Source: Chromatiaceae bacterium (GTDB lineage: Bacteria; Pseudomonadota; Gammaproteobacteria; Chromatiales; Chromatiaceae). Taken from it: a stretch of 35,265 nucleotides of DNA. The translations under genes were made by a program, and so were the position numbers. The notes beneath the pieces were generated by a model. The model was not told the DNA's origin, ran no database searches, and was given only the letters and a program-made list of their open reading frames with translations. The stretch spans positions 1 to 35,265 of the forward strand of contig JALSSC010000070.1 of the NCBI GenBank assembly GCA_026984455.1, in the 5' to 3' direction. Positions 1 through 8,579 of this stretch are shown in pieces (positions within the stretch are counted from its first letter, which is position 1; each line of letters begins with the position of its first letter).

Positions 1-2140
1 AGGCCTGGTTGATGGCCTCCATGGCGGTGACGGCGCGGCGCACCACCTCGCCGCCCCGTTCGGCCTTGCCGCGGGCGTTGGCGGCCACCTGGTTGGCCTG
101 CTGGGCGTTGTCGGCGTTGTTGCGCACCGTGGCGGTGAGTTCCTCCACCGAGGCGGCGGTCTCCTCCAGGCTGGCCGCCTGTTGTTCCGTGCGGGTGGAG
201 AGGCTGGTGTTGCCGGCGGCGATCTCGCCGGAGGCCGAGGCGATGGCGTCGGCCGCCCCACGGAGTTGGCCGACGATACCGCCGAGATGATCCAGGGTCT
301 CGTTGACGTGGCCCTTGACCTGGCCGAATACGCCCTCGTAGTCACGCTCGATGGGTTCGGACAGGTCACCCTCGGCGAGCCGCTTCATGACCGCGGCGAT
401 GTCGGCGAAGGCCTGCTCCAGGCGGTCGAGGAGACCGTTGATACCCGTCCCGAGCTGACGGAAGAAGCCGTCCTTTCCGGCCAGCTCGATGCGTTGGCCC
501 AGATCGCCGCGGCCAGCGGCCTCGACGATGCTATCGATCTCCCGTTCCACCGCCACCTCGGCGGTACGGTCTGTCCATTCCACCACGGTCCCCAGACGGG
601 TGCCGTCGCTGTCGCGCACCGGGCTGGCGACGAAGCCCATGACCCGGCCGCCGATCGTGAACTCGGCCCTGTGGGGCGATTGCATACGCTCGAGCAGGGC
701 CCGCTGATGACCGGGTTCCTTGTGGAACTGGTCGATGTCGGCGCCGACGATGGCATCGGCCGAGAAGTGTGGGAGTTGACTGCGGAAATCGTTCTCGTTG
801 TCGTGGAACAGGCGCTCGGCCGCGGGGTTGAGATAGATGATCCGGTGTTCCTGGTCGGCCACCATGACGTTGGCGCTCACCGAGTCCAGGGCCACACGCA
901 GGCGCTGGTTCTCGGCGGCGGCGCGGCGTTCCTCTTCCAGGCGTTGGCGCTCGCGGGCCTCGGTGGCCAGGCGTTCGGTGATGTCCAGCCACTGGGTCAC
1001 CCGCCCCTGATAGTCGCCCTGGGCGTTGCGCACCGGGTTGGTGATCAGGTGCAGGGTATGGGACCAGGCGGAGAGATCGGATTCCCTGGGGGTCGTGAGT
1101 TCCTGGCTATAGGCCTCGGCCAGTCTCGGATCCGGCAGGAACTCGGCCAGTGAGGTGCCCAGGAGGTCTTTGGCCTTGAAGCCGGGACGCTCGTCGCGGA
1201 TGTTCTCTGCGAGGGTGTCGAACAGGGCATGGGCGGCCTTGTTCATGTAGATGAGGACGTTGTTGCGGTCGGAGACGGTGACCGCGGTCTGTACCTCGTC
1301 CAGGGCCTCGCGAACCCGCAGGTTGTCTTCCAGGGCCTCGTGCACCTCGTGGCGGTCGTAGGCGAGGCGCGATTGCATCCCCTGCATGGCCAGCAGCAGG
1401 TGGCCCACCTCGTCCTCGCGGTCGATATCGAGGTCGTTGTTGTAGTCGCCGTTCATGATCCGCTGGGCGATGGCCTCGGCACCGTAGAGAGGGCGGATGA
1501 GGGCGCGTCCCACGAACCAGCCGAGGGCGGCGCCCAGGAGGGCGCCTGCCAGGGCGGTGAGGAGTGCGCCCTGGGTCGGTGCGACACCGGCCCACCACGT
1601 ATCGGCGGCGATAACGGCGCCCGCGCCCAGGGCCATGAAGGCCGCGCCAGCGGCAGCGAATTTGGCCGCCAGGGGGAGGCTGCGCAGGCGGTAGGCGAGG
1701 GCCGCCAGGCCCTTGCGCTCGAGGCTGGCCTTGCCGGCGTTGATACGTGTGTACAGGGCCTCGGCGGCGGCGATCTCGGCGCGCGTCGGCTTGATCCTCA
1801 CCGACATGTATTCACTCACACGGCCGTTCTCCGTCACCGGGGTGACCGTGGCCTTGACCCAGTAGTAGTCGCCGTTCTTGCATCGGTTCTTGACGATCCC
1901 GGTCCAGGGCTTGCCGGCCTTGATGGTGCGCCAGAGATCGGCGAAGGCCTCGGGGGGCATGTCCGGATGACGGACGATGTTGTGATTCTTGCCCACCAGC
2001 TCGTCGAGAGTAAAACCGCTCACTTCCACGAAGGCGCGGTTGGCATAGGTGAGGATGCCTTTGAGGTCGGTGCGCGAGGCCAGGATGGCGCCCTGGGGGT
2101 AGTCACGCTCCACCTGGGTCACGGGTTGGTTGATCTTCAC
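1..2140 (-). CDS. Aer-like PAS-containing methyl-accepting chemotaxis receptor (C-terminus off the window)
   Basis: Membrane chemoreceptor that would signal to the CheA/CheW kinase complex encoded just upstream. The GTG at 2140 is preceded by GAGGAG at a good distance and starts a frame that stays open to the window edge (713 codons visible). An N-terminal PAS domain (about residues 15-115) resembles the Aer sensor PAS, which usually binds FAD to read redox state. Two hydrophobic helices (about 159-180 and 190-212) follow, separated by a very short loop, so sensing is probably cytoplasmic. Then come a HAMP-like segment, two more PAS domains (around 280-400 and 410-530, the second with a clear YLNPAAE motif), another HAMP-like stretch and the start of the methylation/signalling helices (TEQQAASLEETAASVEELTA). 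The signalling tip and C-terminus are missing. Last gene of the cheY-cheA-cheW-receptor run, 25 nt after cheW. The receptor class is secure; the ligand is inferred. Confidence 0.93.
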   Translation of the reverse strand, partial: MKINQPVTQVERDYPQGAILASRTDLKGILTYANRAFVEVSGFTLDELVGKNHNIVRHPDMPPEAFADLWRTIKAGKPWTGIVKNRCKNGDYYWVKATVTPVTENGRVSEYMSVRIKPTRAEIAAAEALYTRINAGKASLERKGLAALAYRLRSLPLAAKFAAAGAAFMALGAGAVIAADTWWAGVAPTQGALLTALAGALLGAALGWFVGRALIRPLYGAEAIAQRIMNGDYNNDLDIDREDEVGHLLLAMQGMQSRLAYDRHEVHEALEDNLRVREALDEVQTAVTVSDRNNVLIYMNKAAHALFDTLAENIRDERPGFKAKDLLGTSLAEFLPDPRLAEAYSQELTTPRESDLSAWSHTLHLITNPVRNAQGDYQGRVTQWLDITERLATEARERQRLEEERRAAAENQRLRVALDSVSANVMVADQEHRIIYLNPAAERLFHDNENDFRSQLPHFSADAIVGADIDQFHKEPGHQRALLERMQSPHRAEFTIGGRVMGFVASPVRDSDGTRLGTVVEWTDRTAEVAVEREIDSIVEAAGRGDLGQRIELAGKDGFFRQLGTGINGLLDRLEQAFADIAAVMKRLAEGDLSEPIERDYEGVFGQVKGHVNETLDHLGGIVGQLRGAADAIASASGEIAAGNTSLSTRTEQQAASLEETAASVEELTATVRNNADNAQQANQVAANARGKAERGGEVVRRAVTAMEAINQA

Positions 2141-2165
2141 GGGTGTTCTCCTCGATGGGTTCAGG

Positions 2166-2651
2166 TCAGGCGGCCTCGTCTTCCGGGGCGTCGTTCAACA
2201 TACGGTCCACGTCCACCAGCATCACCATGGTGTCGCCATCGCTGACCAGGCCGGAGATGCACTGGGCGTCGATGCGGGCACCGAAGTCAGGGGCGGGCTG
2301 GAGGGCATTGGCGTCGGTGTCAAGGACGTCGGACACCGCATCCACGACGACCCCGATGCTGCGCGTCGTCTTTTCGCCCTGGATGCGCAGGACGATGACC
2401 ACGGTATCCTTGCCGAGATCCTGTGAGGGCAGGTCGAAGCGCCGGCGCAGGTCCAGCACAGGGACCACGCTGCCGCGCAGATTGAGCACCCCACGTACAT
2501 GGGCAGGGACATTGGGGATGCGGGTGACGGGCTCCCAGCCGCGGATCTCCTGCACCCGCAGGATGTCCACGCCATAGGTCTCGCCCGCCAGACGGAAGGT
2601 GAGAAACTGACGCTGGGGGGTGTGCTGTTGCACAGGGTTGTCGGAATGCAT
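2166..2651 (-). CDS. cheW: Chemotaxis coupling protein CheW
   Basis: Adaptor of 161 residues that links chemoreceptors to the CheA kinase at the inner face of the membrane. The whole protein is a single CheW/SH3-like domain: an FLTFRLAGETYGVDI start, the IRGWEPVTRIPNVPAHVRG segment and the NLRGSVVPVLDLRRRF signature are all present, followed by the second lobe ending in VMLVDVDRML. Length is usual for the family, with a short N-terminal extension of about 12 residues and an acidic tail. It lies 10 nt downstream of cheA and 25 nt upstream of the receptor gene on the same strand, so the genes are almost certainly co-transcribed. Nothing appears broken. Confidence 0.96.
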   Translation of the reverse strand: MHSDNPVQQHTPQRQFLTFRLAGETYGVDILRVQEIRGWEPVTRIPNVPAHVRGVLNLRGSVVPVLDLRRRFDLPSQDLGKDTVVIVLRIQGEKTTRSIGVVVDAVSDVLDTDANALQPAPDFGARIDAQCISGLVSDGDTMVMLVDVDRMLNDAPEDEAA

Positions 2652-2661
2652 TGCCGGGGCC

Positions 2662-4764
2662 TCAAGCGGTCAGGGCCAGGGGGGCGGGCTCGGTGCGGCG
2701 GGCGGCCAGCCGCATGAGTCCGGGGATATCCAGTATCAGGGCGACCGAGCCGTCACCCAGAATGGTGGCGCCGGAGATGCCCTCCACCCGCTGGTAGTTG
2801 GCCTCCAGCGATTTGATCACCACCTGTTGCTGGCCGAGGAGGTCGTCCACGAACAGGCCACAGCGCCGCCCTTCACCTTCGAGGACCACCAGCAGCCCTT
2901 GTTCCAGTTCCCGGGCGCGTGGGTTTTCGATGCCGAAGACCTCGTGCAGGCGGATGATGGGCAGATACTCGTCACGTAGTTTGAAGGTCTCGCCGTGCCC
3001 GGCCAGGAGGTTGATCATGTTGGGCCGGATCTGGATGGATTCGATGATGGACACCAGGGGCACGATGTAGGTCTCGTCACCCACGGCCACGGTCTGGCCG
3101 TCGAGGATGGCCAGGGTCAGGGGCAGGCGGATGATGATGGCGCTGCCCCGGCCGGGGTTGGACTCGATCTCGATGTGGCCGCCCAGTTCGGTGATGTTCT
3201 TGCGGACCACGTCCATGCCCACGCCGCGCCCGGAGACGTCGCTCACCTGTTCGGCGGTGGAGAAGCCGGGTTGGAAGATGAGTTCGTAGATCTGTTGGTC
3301 GCTCAGGTTCTGCTCCTCGCTCACCAGGCCGCGTTCCAGGGCCTTGGCGAGGATGCGTTCGCGGTCCAGGCCGCGGCCGTCGTCGCGGATCTCGATGACG
3401 ATGTTGCCGCCCTTGTGGTAGGCGTCGAGTTCCAGCACGCCGGTCTCGGGCTTGCCGGCGGCGAGGCGTTCGGCGGGGGGTTCCAGGCCGTGGTCGAGGC
3501 TGTTGCGCACCAGGTGGACCAGGGGATCGCCGATCTTCTCGATCACTGTCTTGTCCACCTCGGTGGACTCACCGAGGAGACGCAGCTCCACCTTCTTGCC
3601 CAGTTTGGTGGACAGGTCGTGGACCAGGCGGGGGAAGCGGCTGAAGGTGAAGCTGATGGGCAACATGCGGATCTGCATGACGTTTTCCTGGAGTTCGCGG
3701 GTGTTGCGCTCCAGTTGGGTGAGCCCCTCGTGGAGGCGCTCCAGGCGCGCGGGGTCGAGCACGTCCTCGAATTCCTCGCCCAGCAGCCCCAGCATGGACT
3801 GGGTGATGACGAGTTCGCCCACCATGTTGATGAGGGTGTCGATCTTGGCGATGTCCACCCGGATGGAGCTGGAGCCGCCGTCCTTGCTCTTGGCCTTGCC
3901 CTTCGCCCGGGTCTTGCCCTTGGCCGGGGACTTGGTCACGGCCGTCTGCGCAGACCCGGTGGTGGGCCCGGGCGAGGGGGGCGGTCCGGCCGCCGCCGGG
4001 GGTTCTGCGGGGGCGCTGGCTGCGGCGTGGACGGGCATGACGGCCAGGTCGCAGTCCTCTTCGACCCAATCGAAGATCTCCTCGATCTGAAAGCGTTCCA
4101 CCGGTGCGTGGAGGTGCAGGTCCCAGGACAGGTAGGCCTCCTCCGGCTGGAACTCCCCGGGGGGCGGCAGGGCGTCGAGGTCGCATTCCACCTCCAGCTC
4201 GCCGAGCCCGGCCAGTTCCTCCAGCAGGCGCAGGGGGTCGTTGGCGGTGCGTGGCAGGTGGGGGTGGGGGCGGAAGACGATGTGCCAGCCGACGACCTCC
4301 GGTTCCGCCCCGGGGTCGGGTTCCGCAGCCGCTGCGGGGGGTGGTGTGGATTCGACCGATTCGACGGGCGCCGGGGCATTCTCCAAAATGCGCTGCAGCT
4401 CGGCCTGCTGGGCGGCGATGCGTTCGGCGTCCGTCTCGCCCCCGTCACGGGCAGCCTCCATCATCTCCCGCAACACGTCCACCGAACGCAGCAGGACCTC
4501 CACCGCCTCGGTGGTCACCGGGCGGCGGCCGTCGCGCATCTCGTCCAGGAGGGTCTCCATGACGTGGGTGAAGTCGGCGATAGCGGTGAATCCGAAGGTG
4601 CCCGAGCCACCCTTTATGGAGTGGGCGGCGCGGAAGATGGCATTGATCTCCTCGTCGTCCAGGGTCCCCGGATCGAGGCCCAGGAGGCCCTTCTCCATCA
4701 GGTCCAGGCCTTCGAAGCTCTCCTCGAAGAAGACCTGGTGAAACTGCGCCATGTCGATGCTCAT
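2662..4764 (-). CDS. cheA: Chemotaxis sensor histidine kinase CheA
   Basis: Cytoplasmic histidine kinase of 700 residues that phosphorylates CheY in response to receptor signals. Domains in order: an N-terminal HPt (P1) with the phospho-accepting His48 in AAHSIKGGSGTFGF; an acidic central region with a P2-like domain (about 180-280); a Pro/Ala/Lys linker; the P3 dimerisation helix pair (VDIAKIDTLINMVGELVITQ); the P4 ATPase with DDGRGLD and GRGVGMDVVRK; and a C-terminal CheW-like P5 domain. The ATG at 4764 gives the standard MSIDMAQFHQVFFEES start; a longer frame upstream overlaps cheY and was not used. The start lies 20 nt after the cheY stop. No receiver domain is fused, so CheY is the obvious partner. 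CheR, CheB and CheZ are not visible and may lie off the left edge. Confidence 0.97.
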   Translation of the reverse strand: MSIDMAQFHQVFFEESFEGLDLMEKGLLGLDPGTLDDEEINAIFRAAHSIKGGSGTFGFTAIADFTHVMETLLDEMRDGRRPVTTEAVEVLLRSVDVLREMMEAARDGGETDAERIAAQQAELQRILENAPAPVESVESTPPPAAAAEPDPGAEPEVVGWHIVFRPHPHLPRTANDPLRLLEELAGLGELEVECDLDALPPPGEFQPEEAYLSWDLHLHAPVERFQIEEIFDWVEEDCDLAVMPVHAAASAPAEPPAAAGPPPSPGPTTGSAQTAVTKSPAKGKTRAKGKAKSKDGGSSSIRVDIAKIDTLINMVGELVITQSMLGLLGEEFEDVLDPARLERLHEGLTQLERNTRELQENVMQIRMLPISFTFSRFPRLVHDLSTKLGKKVELRLLGESTEVDKTVIEKIGDPLVHLVRNSLDHGLEPPAERLAAGKPETGVLELDAYHKGGNIVIEIRDDGRGLDRERILAKALERGLVSEEQNLSDQQIYELIFQPGFSTAEQVSDVSGRGVGMDVVRKNITELGGHIEIESNPGRGSAIIIRLPLTLAILDGQTVAVGDETYIVPLVSIIESIQIRPNMINLLAGHGETFKLRDEYLPIIRLHEVFGIENPRARELEQGLLVVLEGEGRRCGLFVDDLLGQQQVVIKSLEANYQRVEGISGATILGDGSVALILDIPGLMRLAARRTEPAPLALTA

Positions 4765-4784
4765 GAGAGTGCCCCCGGCCCGCC

Positions 4785-5147
4785 TCAGCGGATGACCTTC
4801 TTCACCGTGGCCAGCAGTTGGTCCGGATTGAAGGGCTTGACGATCCAACCGGTGGCCCCGGCGGTCTTGCCCTGTTGTTTCTTGTCGGCGCTCGACTCCG
4901 TGGTGAGCATCAGCAAGGGGGTGAAGCGGTAGTTGGGCAGGCGGCGCAGCTCCTTGATGAGGGTGATACCGTCCATGTTCGGCATGTTCACGTCGGTGAT
5001 CACCAGGTTCACTGCACGACCGCGGGCGATGTTGAGGGCCTCGACCCCGTCGCGGGCCTCGATCACGTCGTAGCCCGCGCCCTTGAGGGTGAAGGCGACC
5101 ATTTGACGCATGGAGTTGGAATCGTCTACGGCCAGGATGGTGGGCAT
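4785..5147 (-). CDS. cheY: Chemotaxis response regulator CheY
   Basis: Stand-alone receiver domain of 120 residues that carries the phosphoryl group from CheA to the flagellar switch or another output. The acidic pocket (Asp8, Asp9), phospho-acceptor Asp52 in TDVNMPNMDG, switch Thr82 and conserved Lys104 in VKPF are all in place at the expected spacing. The ATG at 5147 has AGGAGA seven bases upstream; a longer reading frame extends upstream but lacks similarity to the family. First gene of the chemotaxis run. The TESSADKKQQGKTAGATGW segment is typical of CheY-type regulators associated with CheA rather than of DNA-binding regulators, and no output domain is attached. Confidence 0.96.
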   Translation of the reverse strand: MPTILAVDDSNSMRQMVAFTLKGAGYDVIEARDGVEALNIARGRAVNLVITDVNMPNMDGITLIKELRRLPNYRFTPLLMLTTESSADKKQQGKTAGATGWIVKPFNPDQLLATVKKVIR

Positions 5148-5253
5148 CTTCTGTCTCCTGTGGAAATCAATGCTCGGTCGTCTCCGGTAACGGCAGGGAA
5201 TGGGGATTCTTGACCGCGATATGTCCTCCGCGAGAAACCATGCCAATTCCATT

Positions 5254-5299
5254 GGTGGCGATATAAATATACATAACTTCAATAGGTTACTGTCGTCAG
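5254..5299 (-). promoter_or_regulatory. AT-rich segment upstream of cheY, possible promoter
   Basis: The stretch around 5261-5285 is strikingly AT-rich for this genome. On the minus strand it reads TATATTTATAT downstream of TTGAAG and CTGACG. It is the most plausible place for the promoter of the cheY-cheA-cheW-receptor run. No convincing -35/-10 pair at 17-nt spacing and no sigma-28 consensus could be assigned, so the exact elements are not called. Confidence 0.3.
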
Positions 5300-5410
5300 C
5301 CCGGTCCTGACAGAGATGACGTGCAGGAGGTGGCCCGGACGCTGATCGGGGCCGGCGCGGCAGGTGACAGGGTTGAGGTGGTGGGGATGGGGGGTGTCCT
5401 AAATCAGCCC

Positions 5411-5441
5411 GTAGGGCGGGAAAGCGATAGCGCATCCCGCC
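5411..5441. repeat. REP-like palindromic hairpin
   Basis: GGCGGGA (5415-5421) and TCCCGCC (5435-5441) form a perfect 7-bp stem around a 13-nt loop containing GCGATAGCGC. It sits about 60 nt downstream of the last exporter permease gene. Sequences of the type GTAGGGCGGGA...TCCCGCC are common intergenic repeats in many proteobacteria (recollection, not a search). The remainder of the 351-bp gap between 5148 and 5498 shows only the AT-rich segment near cheY and no gene. Confidence 0.55.
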
Positions 5442-5498
5442 GTTGCCGTGAAAGGCGCTTGCACTGAAGGCCGTCCTGCGGCCTGTGATTGCCCAGGT

Positions 5499-6698
5499 TC
5501 ACCCTTCCCGCAAGGCCTCCACCGGATCCAGCCGGGCCGCCTCCAGAGCCGGCAGCACCCCCGCGAGCAGGCCGATGAGCGTGGCCACGCCCAGGGCGAG
5601 GGCGGTATAGCCCCAGGCGGTATGGGTGGGCAACGCTGGCAGGAGCCAACCCAGGAGCGCGGCGCCCCCTGCGCCCAGGGCGACGCCGGCGAGGCCGCCG
5701 CCGGTGGACAGCACCACGGCCTCGGCCAGGAACAGGCCCAGGATCTGTCCGTGGGCGGCGCCGAGGGCGCGCAGCAGCCCGATCTCGGCGCGGCGCTCGC
5801 GCACGGCAATGGTCATGATGGTGAGGATGCCCACGCTTCCGACGAGGAGGGAGATGGCGCCCAGGGCGGCCACTGCCAGGGTGAGGATGTCGAGGATACC
5901 GCCGAGGACGTCGAGCATCTGGTCCTGGGTGATGAGGGTGAAGTCTTCCTGGGCGTGACGGGCGAGCAGACGCCTGCGCACCCGTTCGCGCAGCCGTTTG
6001 GGGTCGCTGCCCGGGCGGTAGAGGAGGTCGATCTCCATCAGTCCGCTGCGGTCGAACAGGGCGAGGGCGCGGCCGACCGGCAGGTAGACGCTGTCGTCCA
6101 GGTCGAAGCCGAGCATCTGGCCCTTGGCGGCCATGACCCCGATCACCCGGTAGGCCTCCCCGCCCACACGGATGCGCGCGCCGAGGGGCGAGCGGGAGGC
6201 GAAGAGTGCCCGCCAGAGCTTGTGCCCGAGGACCGCGAAGGGCCGCGCCCGGCGCGGGTCGTCGGCGGGCAGGAAGCGGCCCAGGGCCACCCGCATCCGC
6301 CAGACTCGGGGTACGGCGGGGCCGGTGCCGAAGACGGTGACACGGCGGCTGCGGCCATTCCATTTCACCGCCGCGTTGCCCTGTACCGAGGGTAGCAGGT
6401 CCAGCACACCGGGGAGCCCGCGCAGGGCCTCCGCGTCGTCGAGGCTCAAGGGCCGGACCGAGCCGATGATCGCGCCGGAGAGGCCGAGGGTATTGGTCTT
6501 GCCGGGAATCACGGCCATCAGGTGGGTGCCGAACTGGGTGAACTCGCCGAGGACGAAGGCCTTGAGGCCGCTGCCGATGGAGGTGAGCAGGACCACCGCG
6601 GCGATCCCCACGGCGATGCCCAGGGCGCTCAGCAGGCTGCGTCCGTGGTGGAAGCCGAGACTGCCCGCGGTCAGGCGCAAGAGGTCGGCGGTACGCAT
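5499..6698 (-). CDS. MacB-like ABC transporter permease (second copy)
   Basis: Inner-membrane permease of 399 residues with the MacB/FtsX layout: an N-terminal membrane helix (about 18-40, ALGIAVGIAAVVLLTSIGSGL), a large periplasmic domain (about 45-270) and three C-terminal helices (about 275-300, 325-350, 360-385) with the conserved RRAEIGLLRALGA coupling segment and the DPVEALREG end. The start ATG overlaps the stop of the upstream permease by one base (TGATG). It is clearly paralogous to that permease, and the two probably form a heterodimer served by the single ATPase encoded upstream. MacB-type systems move substrates from the periplasm outward by mechanotransmission; the substrate here is unknown. 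Confidence 0.9.
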   Translation of the reverse strand: MRTADLLRLTAGSLGFHHGRSLLSALGIAVGIAAVVLLTSIGSGLKAFVLGEFTQFGTHLMAVIPGKTNTLGLSGAIIGSVRPLSLDDAEALRGLPGVLDLLPSVQGNAAVKWNGRSRRVTVFGTGPAVPRVWRMRVALGRFLPADDPRRARPFAVLGHKLWRALFASRSPLGARIRVGGEAYRVIGVMAAKGQMLGFDLDDSVYLPVGRALALFDRSGLMEIDLLYRPGSDPKRLRERVRRRLLARHAQEDFTLITQDQMLDVLGGILDILTLAVAALGAISLLVGSVGILTIMTIAVRERRAEIGLLRALGAAHGQILGLFLAEAVVLSTGGGLAGVALGAGGAALLGWLLPALPTHTAWGYTALALGVATLIGLLAGVLPALEAARLDPVEALREG

Positions 6699-7906
6699 CA
6701 ATGGGCGCCTTCCAGGGCCTGGACGGGGTCCAGGTCGGCGGCCCGGCGCGCCGGCAGCAGGCCGAACAACAGGCCGGCGCCCAGGGCCATCGCCAGGGCC
6801 GCGGGGGCGGCCCATGGGGGGGCGGCCAGGGGGAAGGCCGGGAGCAGCCGCTGCAGGACCCAGAGCCCGAGGCGCGCCAGGACGAGGCCGGCGATGCCGC
6901 CACCGGTGGCCAACAACGCCGCCTCCAGCAGGAACAGGACGAGCACCTGCCGGCGGGTGGCGCCCAGGGCCTTGAGCAGACCGATCTCGGCGATCCGCCG
7001 GGAGACGCTCACCAACATGATGTTCATGACGAGGATCCCGGCCACCGCCAGGCTCACCGCGCCGATCCCGGCGACGCCGTAGGTGAGGGCGCGAAGGATA
7101 CGGTCGAAGGTGCCCAGGAGGGCGTCCTGGGTGACGATGGTGACGTCGTCCTCGCCCTCGTGACGGGTGCGGAGGGTGGCGCGTATGGCGGCCTCGGCGG
7201 CGGGGATGGCACTGCGGCTGCGCGCCTGGATCAGGATCCGGAACAGGGAGCGGGTGTCGAACAGGGCCTGGGCGGAGGCCACCGGGATCAGGGCCATGTC
7301 GCCCAGGTCCAGGCCCAGGGCCTCGCCCTGGTCGGTGAGCACCCCGATCACCCGGAAACGGCGGTCGCCGATGCGCACCCATTCGCCGAGGGCGGAGCGC
7401 GGGCCGAAGAGTTCATGCGCCAGATGGCCCCCGAGCACGGCCATGGGGGCCTCCCGGTCGGGTGGGATGGTGGGCAGAGGACGGCCCCGGGCCAGCTTCA
7501 GGTGGCGTACCGGGAAGATCGCCGGGGTGGAGCCGATGACGGTGACCTCGCGCACTCGGCCGCCGTGGGCCACCGGGGCGCTGCCCAGGCTCACCGGGGC
7601 GGCCCGCTGCACCGCAGGCAGGCGGGCGAGGGCCAGGGCATCGTCCAGGGTGAGATCGCGGGGGGTCTCGGCGAGCAGTGGCGGAGGGCCGCCCTGGGTC
7701 TCGTTGCGCCCGGGCAGGACGATGATCAGGTGGCTGCCGAGGCGCGAGAACTGCCCCACCACGTAACGGCGGGCGCCTTCGCCCAGGGCGGTGAGGAGGA
7801 TGATGGCGGCCACCCCGATGGCCATCGCCAGGAGCATCAGGGCGGTGCGCAGGGGCGTCCCGCGCAGGGCGGTGGCGGCGAAGGCGAGGGCGTCGGCGGG
7901 GCGCAC
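6698..7906 (-). CDS. MacB-like ABC transporter permease (first copy)
   Basis: Permease of 402 residues with the same architecture as its downstream paralogue: a first helix near residues 20-40 (TALMLLAMAIGVAAIILLTALGEG), a periplasmic MacB-type core domain, then three helices with SRRIAEIGLLKALGA and the DPVQALEG terminus. Translation probably starts at the GTG at 7906, five bases after the ATPase stop; the nearby ATG overlapping that stop is in another frame. Unlike MacB itself, the ATPase is a separate polypeptide, as in LolCDE and many split MacB-type systems. The adaptor gene at the head of the set suggests a tripartite exporter; no TolC-like gene is in the window. Confidence 0.9.
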   Translation of the reverse strand: MRPADALAFAATALRGTPLRTALMLLAMAIGVAAIILLTALGEGARRYVVGQFSRLGSHLIIVLPGRNETQGGPPPLLAETPRDLTLDDALALARLPAVQRAAPVSLGSAPVAHGGRVREVTVIGSTPAIFPVRHLKLARGRPLPTIPPDREAPMAVLGGHLAHELFGPRSALGEWVRIGDRRFRVIGVLTDQGEALGLDLGDMALIPVASAQALFDTRSLFRILIQARSRSAIPAAEAAIRATLRTRHEGEDDVTIVTQDALLGTFDRILRALTYGVAGIGAVSLAVAGILVMNIMLVSVSRRIAEIGLLKALGATRRQVLVLFLLEAALLATGGGIAGLVLARLGLWVLQRLLPAFPLAAPPWAAPAALAMALGAGLLFGLLPARRAADLDPVQALEGAH

Positions 7907-7910
7907 GGGT

Positions 7911-8579
7911 TCATCCGGGCGCGGCCAGGGCGCCGTCGAGGAGCTGGATGCGGCGCCCGGCCCGTGCCCCGAGTTCCGGGTCGTGGGTCACCAGGATCAG
8001 GGTGATGCCGCCGCGGTTGAGGTCTTCGAGGAGGCGGATGACCTCGTGGCCGGCATGGCGGTCGAGGTTTCCGGTGGGCTCGTCGGCCAGGAGCAGGCGG
8101 GGGCGCATGATCACTGCGCGGGCGATGGCCACACGCTGGCGCTGGCCGCCGGAGAGCTGATCGGGGCGGTGCCCGGCGCGGTCGGCGAGGCCCAGGGAGG
8201 CGAGGGTCTCGGCCACCCGTTGGCGCCTGCGGACGGGGGCCATGCCGGCGAGGATCAAGGGGAGTTCCACGTTGCCGGCGGCGGTGAGGCGGGGGATCAG
8301 GTGGAAGGACTGGAAGACGAAGCCGATGCGCTCACGGCGCAGGCGGGCCCGGGCCTCTTCGCTGAGGGCGCCGGTGTCGATGTCGTCGAGGAGGTAGCGA
8401 CCGCGGTCCGGGCGGTCGAGCAGGCCGAGCAGGTTGAGCAGGGTGGACTTGCCCGAGCCGGAGGGGCCCATGACGGCCAGATAGTCGCCGTCCGGGATCT
8501 CCAGGTCCAGGTCGTGGAGGGCGCGCACCCGCTCGCGCCCCACCTGGAAGTCGCGCTCGATGCCTTGCAGGCGGATCAT
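7911..8579 (-). CDS. ABC transporter ATP-binding protein, MacB/LolD type
   Basis: Cytoplasmic ATPase of 222 residues that drives the two permeases encoded downstream. Walker A GPSGSGKST (38-46), Q-loop FVFQSF (about 88-93), signature LSGGQ (142-146), Walker B LLLADEPTGNLD (162-173) and the switch His in LVTHD are intact. The DEPTGNLD sequence and the single-domain length place it in the MacB/LolD/FtsE branch of exporters and mechanotransmitters. Its ATG overlaps the stop of the adaptor gene by four bases (ATGA), so translation of the two is coupled. Substrate unknown. Confidence 0.95.
   Translation of the reverse strand: MIRLQGIERDFQVGRERVRALHDLDLEIPDGDYLAVMGPSGSGKSTLLNLLGLLDRPDRGRYLLDDIDTGALSEEARARLRRERIGFVFQSFHLIPRLTAAGNVELPLILAGMAPVRRRQRVAETLASLGLADRAGHRPDQLSGGQRQRVAIARAVIMRPRLLLADEPTGNLDRHAGHEVIRLLEDLNRGGITLILVTHDPELGARAGRRIQLLDGALAAPG

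Noticed and set aside
2995..4932. Long plus-strand open frame opposite cheA, and similar ones opposite the exporter, glgB and the GGDEF-EAL gene
   Set aside because: They are antisense shadows caused by high GC and codon bias; the minus-strand frames encode complete known families.
5148..5498. Small gene in the gap between the chemotaxis and exporter units
   Set aside because: No frame with a start, ribosome site and plausible composition; only an AT-rich promoter-like segment and a REP-like hairpin are visible.
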